Below are positions 5,284 to 8,819 of a stretch of 8,819 nucleotides of DNA, piece after piece. The DNA comes from Casp-actino8 sp032118015 (GTDB lineage Bacteria; Actinomycetota; Acidimicrobiia; Acidimicrobiales; Ilumatobacteraceae). Where the stretch lies: NCBI GenBank assembly GCA_032118015.1, contig JAULYE010000167.1, forward strand, positions 1 through 8,819, written 5' to 3'. The translations under genes were made by a program, and so were the position numbers. Numbering within the stretch: position 1 is the stretch's first letter; each line of letters begins with the position of its first letter. The notes below the pieces were generated by a model. That model saw nothing but the letters and a program-made list of their open reading frames with translations, was not told the origin of the DNA and searched no databases.

Positions 5284-6927
5284 TTACATCATGCCGCCCA
5301 TTCCACCCATGCCGCCCATGCCACCAGGCATGCCGCCACCAGCGCCAGCCTTTTCAGGCTTGTCGACGATCAAGCATTCAGTCGTCAACACGAGAGCGGC
5401 AATCGAGCCTGCGTTCTGCAGAGCAGCGCGCGTGACCTTGGCCGGGTCGATGATGCCGGCCTTGACCAAGTCGACGTACTCGCCTGTTGCAGCGTTCAGG
5501 CCGATCGAGCCTTTTTCGCTCTCCACACGCTGAACGACGAGAGCGCCCTCCATACCTGCGTTGTCGGCAATGTTGCGTGCCGGAGCGTCGAGTGCCTGCC
5601 ACACGGTGAGTGCACCCGTGGCCTCGTCACCCGATAGCGAGTCGACGACCTTCTTGACAGCGGCACGAGCACGCAGAAGGGCCGTTCCACCGCCGGGGAC
5701 AACGCCCTCTTCGATGGCTGCACGAGTCGCCGAGACGGCATCCTCGATACGGTGCTTCTTCTCCTTGAGCTCGACTTCTGTCGCAGCGCCGACCTTGATC
5801 AGTGCCACACCGCCGGCGAGCTTGGCGAGACGCTCCTGGAGCTTCTCGCGATCCCAGTCGGAGTCGGTGTTTTCGATCTCGGTCTTGAGCTGGCTGATCC
5901 GTCCCTCGACGTCGGCCTTGTCACCGTGACCATCGACGATGGTGGTCTCGTCCTTGGTGACGATGATGCGCTTGGCACGGCCGAGAAGGTCGAGAGTGAC
6001 GTTCTCCAACTTGAGGCCCACCTCTTCGCTGATGACCTGGCCGCCCGTGAGCACAGCCATGTCCTGCAGCATCGCCTTGCGGCGATCACCGAAACCCGGC
6101 GCCTTGACGGCAACGGAGTTGAAGGTACCGCGGATCTTGTTGACCACGAGCGTCGCAAGAGCCTCGCCTTCGATGTCCTCGGCGATGATGACGAGCGGCT
6201 TGCCCGTCTTCATGACACCTTCGAGGGCCGGCAGAAGCGCCTGCACTGTCGAGATCTTCGAGCCGTACAGCAAGATGTATGGCTCATCGAGAACGGCTTC
6301 CTGACGCTCGGCATCGGTCACGAAGTACGGCGAGAGATAGCCCTTGTCGAAGAGCATGCCCTCGGTGAAATCGAGTTCGATTCCGAAAGTGTTGCTTTCC
6401 TCGACGGTGACAACGCCGTCCTTGCCAACCTTGTCGATGGCATCGGCGATGACATTGCCGATTGCAGCATCAGCGGCCGAGATAGTGGCGACGCTCGCAA
6501 TCTGCGCTTTGTCCTCCACCTTCTTCGACAGAGCTTGAATGCTCTCGACTGCAGCAGCAATGCCCTTCTCGATTCCCTTTTTCATACCCATTGGGTTTGC
6601 CCCGGCTGCGACGTTGCGCAGTCCGAAGTGCACCATGGCCTGGGCGAGAACAGTGGCCGTCGTCGTACCGTCACCAGCGACGTCATTGGTCTTGGTGGCG
6701 ACTTCCTTGACGAGCTGCGCACCGGTGTTCTCGAACGGATCGTCGAGTTCGATCTCTTTTGCGATGGAGACACCATCGTTCGTGATCGTCGGCGCACCGA
6801 ACTTCTTGTCGAGAACGACGTTGCGACCCTTGGGCCCGAGCGTGACACGGACGGCATCTGCCAGTCGGTTCACACCGGCTTCGAGGGCGCGACGTGCCTC
6901 TTCGTCGAATTTGAGCATCTTGGACAT
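5284..6927 (-). CDS. groL: 60 kDa chaperonin GroEL
   Basis: GroEL forms double seven-membered rings that fold proteins in the cytoplasm with ATP and the GroES lid. The 547-residue length is typical. Visible hallmarks are the nucleotide-site segments VTLGPKGRNVVLD at about 28-40, NDGVSIAKEIELDDPFEN at 50-67 and GDGTTTATVLAQ at 85-96, the apical-domain stretch KAPGFGDRRKAML, the later AATEVELKEKKHRIEDA and GVVPGGGTALL. The C-terminus is GGMPGGMGGMGGMGGMM, the flexible tail found in housekeeping GroEL. Actinobacterial GroEL1 copies linked to groES often end in a histidine-rich tail instead, so this copy looks like the main chaperonin. The ATG has GAGGA 9 bases upstream, overlapping the end of groES, and only 11 bases separate the genes. 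Regulation is through the CIRCE sites before groES. Confidence 0.98.
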   Translation of the reverse strand: MSKMLKFDEEARRALEAGVNRLADAVRVTLGPKGRNVVLDKKFGAPTITNDGVSIAKEIELDDPFENTGAQLVKEVATKTNDVAGDGTTTATVLAQAMVHFGLRNVAAGANPMGMKKGIEKGIAAAVESIQALSKKVEDKAQIASVATISAADAAIGNVIADAIDKVGKDGVVTVEESNTFGIELDFTEGMLFDKGYLSPYFVTDAERQEAVLDEPYILLYGSKISTVQALLPALEGVMKTGKPLVIIAEDIEGEALATLVVNKIRGTFNSVAVKAPGFGDRRKAMLQDMAVLTGGQVISEEVGLKLENVTLDLLGRAKRIIVTKDETTIVDGHGDKADVEGRISQLKTEIENTDSDWDREKLQERLAKLAGGVALIKVGAATEVELKEKKHRIEDAVSATRAAIEEGVVPGGGTALLRARAAVKKVVDSLSGDEATGALTVWQALDAPARNIADNAGMEGALVVQRVESEKGSIGLNAATGEYVDLVKAGIIDPAKVTRAALQNAGSIAALVLTTECLIVDKPEKAGAGGGMPGGMGGMGGMGGMM

Positions 6928-6938
6928 GTGTCAGTTCC

Positions 6939-7232
6939 TCACTTCTCGACGATCGCCAGCACGTCACGGCTGGTCAAAATGAGGAGATCCTCACCGTCGA
7001 TGGTGACTTCGGTGCCGCCGTACTTCGAATAGAGAACGGTGTCACCGGTCGAGATGGCGAGCGGGAAGTGCTCACCTTCGTCGTCGCTCCAACGTCCCGG
7101 ACCCACTGCGAGAACGGTTCCTTGCTGGGGCTTTTCCTTGGCGGTGTCGGGGATCACGAGACCGGAAGCGGTGCGCTCCTCGGCTGCGTTGGGCCGGACC
7201 ACGATGCGGTCATCGAGGGGCTTCAGGTTCAT
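6939..7232 (-). CDS. groS: 10 kDa co-chaperonin GroES
   Basis: GroES is the seven-membered lid that closes the GroEL folding chamber. The 97-residue product matches the family length. It starts with LKPLDDRIVVRP, has the mobile loop EERTASGLVIPDTAKEKPQQG at about 18-38 that contacts GroEL, and ends with DVLAIVEK. GTVLAVGPG and GDTVLYSKYGGTEV are the expected beta-barrel segments. The ATG is preceded by GGAGG at 7242-7246 with 9 bases between, a clear ribosome binding site. Its stop lies within the groL ribosome binding region, which suggests coupled translation and balanced output. The 5' leader, if transcription starts near 7294, is about 60 bases. It contains a small hairpin at 7276-7289 (CAGGA and TCCTG around TTCG on the minus strand). 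Confidence 0.98.
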   Translation of the reverse strand: MNLKPLDDRIVVRPNAAEERTASGLVIPDTAKEKPQQGTVLAVGPGRWSDDEGEHFPLAISTGDTVLYSKYGGTEVTIDGEDLLILTSRDVLAIVEK

Positions 7233-7300
7233 GGTGTCGAGCCTCCGTGGCTAGATAGTGCTGTCGGATGATTGTCAGGACGAATCCTGGGCCGGCGGGA

Positions 7301-7330
7301 TGATTAGCACTCCCGACTGCCGAGTGCCAA
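7301..7330 (-). promoter_or_regulatory. Putative proximal groES promoter embedded in CIRCE
   Basis: On the minus strand TTGGCA (7325-7330) is a fair -35 and TAATCA (7301-7306) a modest -10, with 18 bases between; GCTAAT with a 16-base spacer is another reading. Both hexamers overlap the arms of the proximal CIRCE, so a bound HrcA repressor would block polymerase. The start site would be near 7294. Confidence 0.45.
7304..7330. promoter_or_regulatory. CIRCE operator (proximal), HrcA binding site
   Basis: TTAGCACTC at 7304-7312, a 9-base spacer and GAGTGCCAA at 7322-7330 match the CIRCE consensus TTAGCACTC-N9-GAGTGCTAA at 17 of 18 arm positions. HrcA binds CIRCE to repress chaperonin genes and releases it when GroEL is busy with unfolded protein. 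The site lies 72 bases before the groES start. Confidence 0.95.
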
Positions 7331-7359
7331 GGCTAGAGGCGCGACCGGGTCGTTAGCAA
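7330..7359 (-). promoter_or_regulatory. Putative distal groES promoter
   Basis: On the minus strand TTGCTA (7354-7359) and TAGCCT (7330-7335) are 18 bases apart and resemble a -35 and a TANNNT -10. The -35 lies inside one arm of the distal CIRCE. Transcription would begin near 7323, inside the proximal CIRCE. It is an alternative or additional start for the operon, not proven. Confidence 0.35.
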
Positions 7360-7379
7360 CCGACCAGCGTGAGTGCTAA
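7353..7379. promoter_or_regulatory. CIRCE operator (distal), imperfect
   Basis: GAGTGCTAA at 7371-7379 is a perfect right arm. The left arm TTAGCAACC at 7353-7361 matches 7 of 9 bases, and the spacer is 9 bases. The two CIRCE elements are 49 bp apart start to start, close to five helical turns, so two HrcA dimers could sit on the same face of the DNA. Confidence 0.85.
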
Positions 7380-7405
7380 TCCGATCCGGGCACGGAGATT
7401 CCGCA

Positions 7406-7447
7406 GGAATATCAGCCACAGGAACATCAACACCGGAACATCAACAC
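7406..7447. repeat. Short degenerate tandem repeat, three copies of 13-14 bp
   Basis: GGAACATCAACAC occurs at 7421-7433 and again, identical, at 7435-7447. A degenerate copy GGAATATCAGCCAC precedes it at 7406-7419. Copies repeat at 14-15 bp intervals in the gap between the maf stop and the distal CIRCE. A 7-bp inverted pair (ATCAGCC at 7411-7417, GGCTGAT at 7467-7473) frames most of it. No standard terminator for maf is visible here. Confidence 0.7.
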
Positions 7448-7473
7448 AGGGCAACTTGTCGAGTCGGGCTGAT

Positions 7474-8103
7474 CTAGCTGCGACCGATTGCTTGGCCGAG
7501 TCCGGCACAGACATCGACGATTCGATCGAGCGGAAGTCCGATCACCGCATCGAGCGGTCCCTCGATGCGCTCCACGAAGCGGGAGCCGCCGCCCTGAATC
7601 GCGTAGGCGCCAGCCTTGTCCAGCGGTTCGCCTGTGGCCACGTACTCGTCGATCTCAGCAGACGACATCTCACGGAACTCGACTTTCGTCGTCACCACCT
7701 CGACATGTCCGGTCCATTCGACACTTCGACACCCTGGGGTCGCCACTGCAACAGCGAACCCGGTGTGGACCCGATGTTCACGACCGCTGAGCATCGCCAA
7801 CATGTTGCGAGCATCACTCACATCGACAGGTTTGGCGAGAATGAGCCCCCGACCGCTGACATCTGCCACCTCGACCGTCGTATCGGCAGCGATCACGATG
7901 GTCCCGACACTCGATGTGTCGAGGTGCTTCAACACCGCATCGAGTTTGGTCGACGCGAGCCGGCGCACGTACCCCTCAGGCGACTCACCCTCGTGTACGG
8001 ACTCGTCGACGTCAGGAACGACAACGCGCGGTTCGACGCCAATGCTGCGCAGCAAGTCCAGGCGACGCGGCGAACCCGATCCGAGAACGACAGTCGACTT
8101 CAT
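7474..8103 (-). CDS. maf: Maf-family nucleoside triphosphate pyrophosphatase
   Basis: Maf proteins hydrolyse non-canonical or excess nucleoside triphosphates (in the YhdE group, dTTP and UTP) to the monophosphate and pyrophosphate, cleaning the nucleotide pool; some affect septum formation. The 209-residue length is normal. The N-terminal GSGSPRRLDLLRSIG (8-22) is the family nucleotide-binding loop. AADTTVEV at 72-79 is the catalytic aspartate region, where ADTVV is more common. Next come KPVDVSDARNMLAMLSGREHRVHTGFAV at 91-118, and YVATGEPLDKAGAYAIQGGGSRFVERIEG at 154-182, whose DKAGAYAIQG is typical of the YhdE-like branch. The loop ILAKP has alanine where ILGKP is usual. The ATG overlaps the stop of the upstream dus gene by 4 bases (ATGA). 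No strong Shine-Dalgarno site is present, so translation is probably coupled to dus. The exact substrate is not readable. Confidence 0.94.
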   Translation of the reverse strand: MKSTVVLGSGSPRRLDLLRSIGVEPRVVVPDVDESVHEGESPEGYVRRLASTKLDAVLKHLDTSSVGTIVIAADTTVEVADVSGRGLILAKPVDVSDARNMLAMLSGREHRVHTGFAVAVATPGCRSVEWTGHVEVVTTKVEFREMSSAEIDEYVATGEPLDKAGAYAIQGGGSRFVERIEGPLDAVIGLPLDRIVDVCAGLGQAIGRS

Positions 8104-8819
8104 CCGCCAGATACTGCCATCACATCGTCATCGTCTGGAATCGTCATGTCGTCGAGGTTGTTGCGGTAGCCCTCAGGAAGAGCGACTCGTATCGGTCCAC
8201 CGGACTTACCGCGTCGCAGACTTTCTCCTCCAGGCACCACCTGGAGATCGGCCCCATAGCGCTCGATCATGCCGTCGAGCAGTGCATCGATGTCTTCGAC
8301 TGTGTGAGCTGTCGCCAGCAGATGTCGGATCTCGCCGCCGACTGGATAGCCCGTCAAGTACCAAGAGACGTGCTTGCGAAAATCCCGGACACCGCGTGGC
8401 GAGATGGTTGGAGACGCCTTCCCATCGCTGAGTAGCCGGGTATCAGGACCGAAGTGGTCATCAAGAGCACGAACGTGGCGCTTCATCACGTCGACGACAA
8501 AGCCGAGCAAAGGCGGTGGTGAAACGTCTCGCCCTTCGAATGCATCGACCAGATCACCGAACAACCACGGGCGTCCAAGGCACCCACGACCGATGACGAC
8601 ACCGTCGCACCCGGTTTGATACATCATCTCCACGGCATCGTGAGCAGTCCAGATATCACCATTTCCAAGTACTGGAATCGACGTCACAACTCGTTTGAGC
8701 TCAGCGATTGCATCCCAGCGAGCATTGCCGCTGTAGTGCTGCTCTGCCGTGCGCGCGTGCAAGGCGATTGCAGCGATGCCTTCTTCTTGGGCGATTCGGC
8801 CCGTGTTCAGATACGTGAT
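8100..8819 (-). CDS. dus: tRNA-dihydrouridine synthase, C-terminal part (N-terminus outside window)
   Basis: Dus enzymes use FMN and NADPH to reduce uridine to dihydrouridine in the D-loop and related positions of tRNA. The frame runs to the window edge, leaving 239 visible residues of a protein usually 330-390 long. The TTG at 8762 is not the true start, because the homology continues upstream with IAQEEGIAAIALHARTAEQHYSG. FMN-barrel motifs follow: HARTAEQHYSG, IPVLGNGDIWTAHDAVEMM and GCDGVVIGRGCLGRPWLF, which binds FMN phosphate. The C-terminal RDFRKHVSWYLTGYPVGGEIR belongs to the helical tRNA-binding domain. The overall pattern is DusB/NifR3-like. The catalytic cysteine lies in the missing part. 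The last 50 or so residues are acidic and less conserved. FMN dependence is a loose functional link to the riboflavin genes at the other end of the window. The stop overlaps maf. Confidence 0.94.
   Translation of the reverse strand: MTYLNTGRIAQEEGIAAIALHARTAEQHYSGNARWDAIAELKRVVTSIPVLGNGDIWTAHDAVEMMYQTGCDGVVIGRGCLGRPWLFGDLVDAFEGRDVSPPPLLGFVVDVMKRHVRALDDHFGPDTRLLSDGKASPTISPRGVRDFRKHVSWYLTGYPVGGEIRHLLATAHTVEDIDALLDGMIERYGADLQVVPGGESLRRGKSGGPIRVALPEGYRNNLDDMTIPDDDDVMAVSGG

Noticed and set aside
5284..5335. Repetitive stretch near the groL 3' end that looks like a short tandem repeat
   Set aside because: It simply encodes the Gly-Gly-Met tail of GroEL, so no separate repeat element is needed.
5752..7032. 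A 426-codon open frame on the + strand opposite groL and the end of groES
   Set aside because: It is antisense to a highly conserved chaperonin gene. The long opening is a by-product of biased codon use, the protein looks like no family, and no ribosome site or promoter supports it.
7369..8431. Long + strand open frames (266, 271 and 173 codons) opposite maf and dus
   Set aside because: They lie antisense to two clear genes. The translations are rich in Arg, Ser, His and Pro, typical of out-of-frame GC-rich sequence.
1..8819. Possible mobile element, CRISPR array, defence cluster, tRNA/rRNA gene or FMN riboswitch
   Set aside because: I saw no transposase, integrase, long terminal repeats, spaced direct repeats or tRNA-like cloverleaf. 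An FMN riboswitch would lie before the first rib gene, outside the window.

Overview
The window is chromosomal housekeeping DNA, probably from an actinobacterium; an Acidimicrobiia-like lineage is my best guess. The reasons are: fused RibBA in a ribD-ribBA-ribH cluster, groES-groL under tandem CIRCE operators, moderate GC (roughly 55-60% by eye), frequent GTG starts, TANNNT promoters placed for leaderless mRNAs, and a Streptomyces-type phospholipase A2. The taxon is an inference from style, not from a marker gene.

Region 1 (1-2637, + strand) is a riboflavin operon. It holds the 3' part of ribD, the bifunctional ribBA and ribH, joined by 4-base stop/start overlaps (GTGA and ATGA). Together they take GTP and ribulose 5-phosphate to 6,7-dimethyl-8-ribityllumazine. 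No gene for riboflavin synthase, the final step, lies between or after them in this window. Region 2 (2697-3203, +) encodes a predicted secreted, calcium-dependent phospholipase A2 with a signal peptide. A strong hairpin separates it from the convergent genes that follow.

Region 3 (3240-5141, - strand) reads right to left: a four-helix membrane protein of unknown function, a 59-residue protein of unknown function, a NUDIX hydrolase of the CoA pyrophosphatase type, and a GNAT acetyltransferase. Both unknown genes have a TAGNCT hexamer exactly 6 bases before the start codon, the spacing expected of leaderless transcripts. The NUDIX and GNAT genes overlap by 4 bases.

Region 4 (5222-7379, - strand) is the groES-groL chaperonin operon. 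It has two CIRCE operators upstream, good ribosome binding sites and a perfect 11-bp terminator hairpin. Region 5 (7380-8819, - strand) holds maf and the C-terminal two thirds of a tRNA-dihydrouridine synthase, overlapping by 4 bases. A short stretch before the CIRCE sites carries a degenerate 14-15 bp tandem repeat.

I saw no tRNA, rRNA, CRISPR, insertion sequence, prophage or defence system. The least explained items are the membrane protein plus 59-residue protein pair, the phospholipase next to the riboflavin operon, and the missing riboflavin synthase gene.
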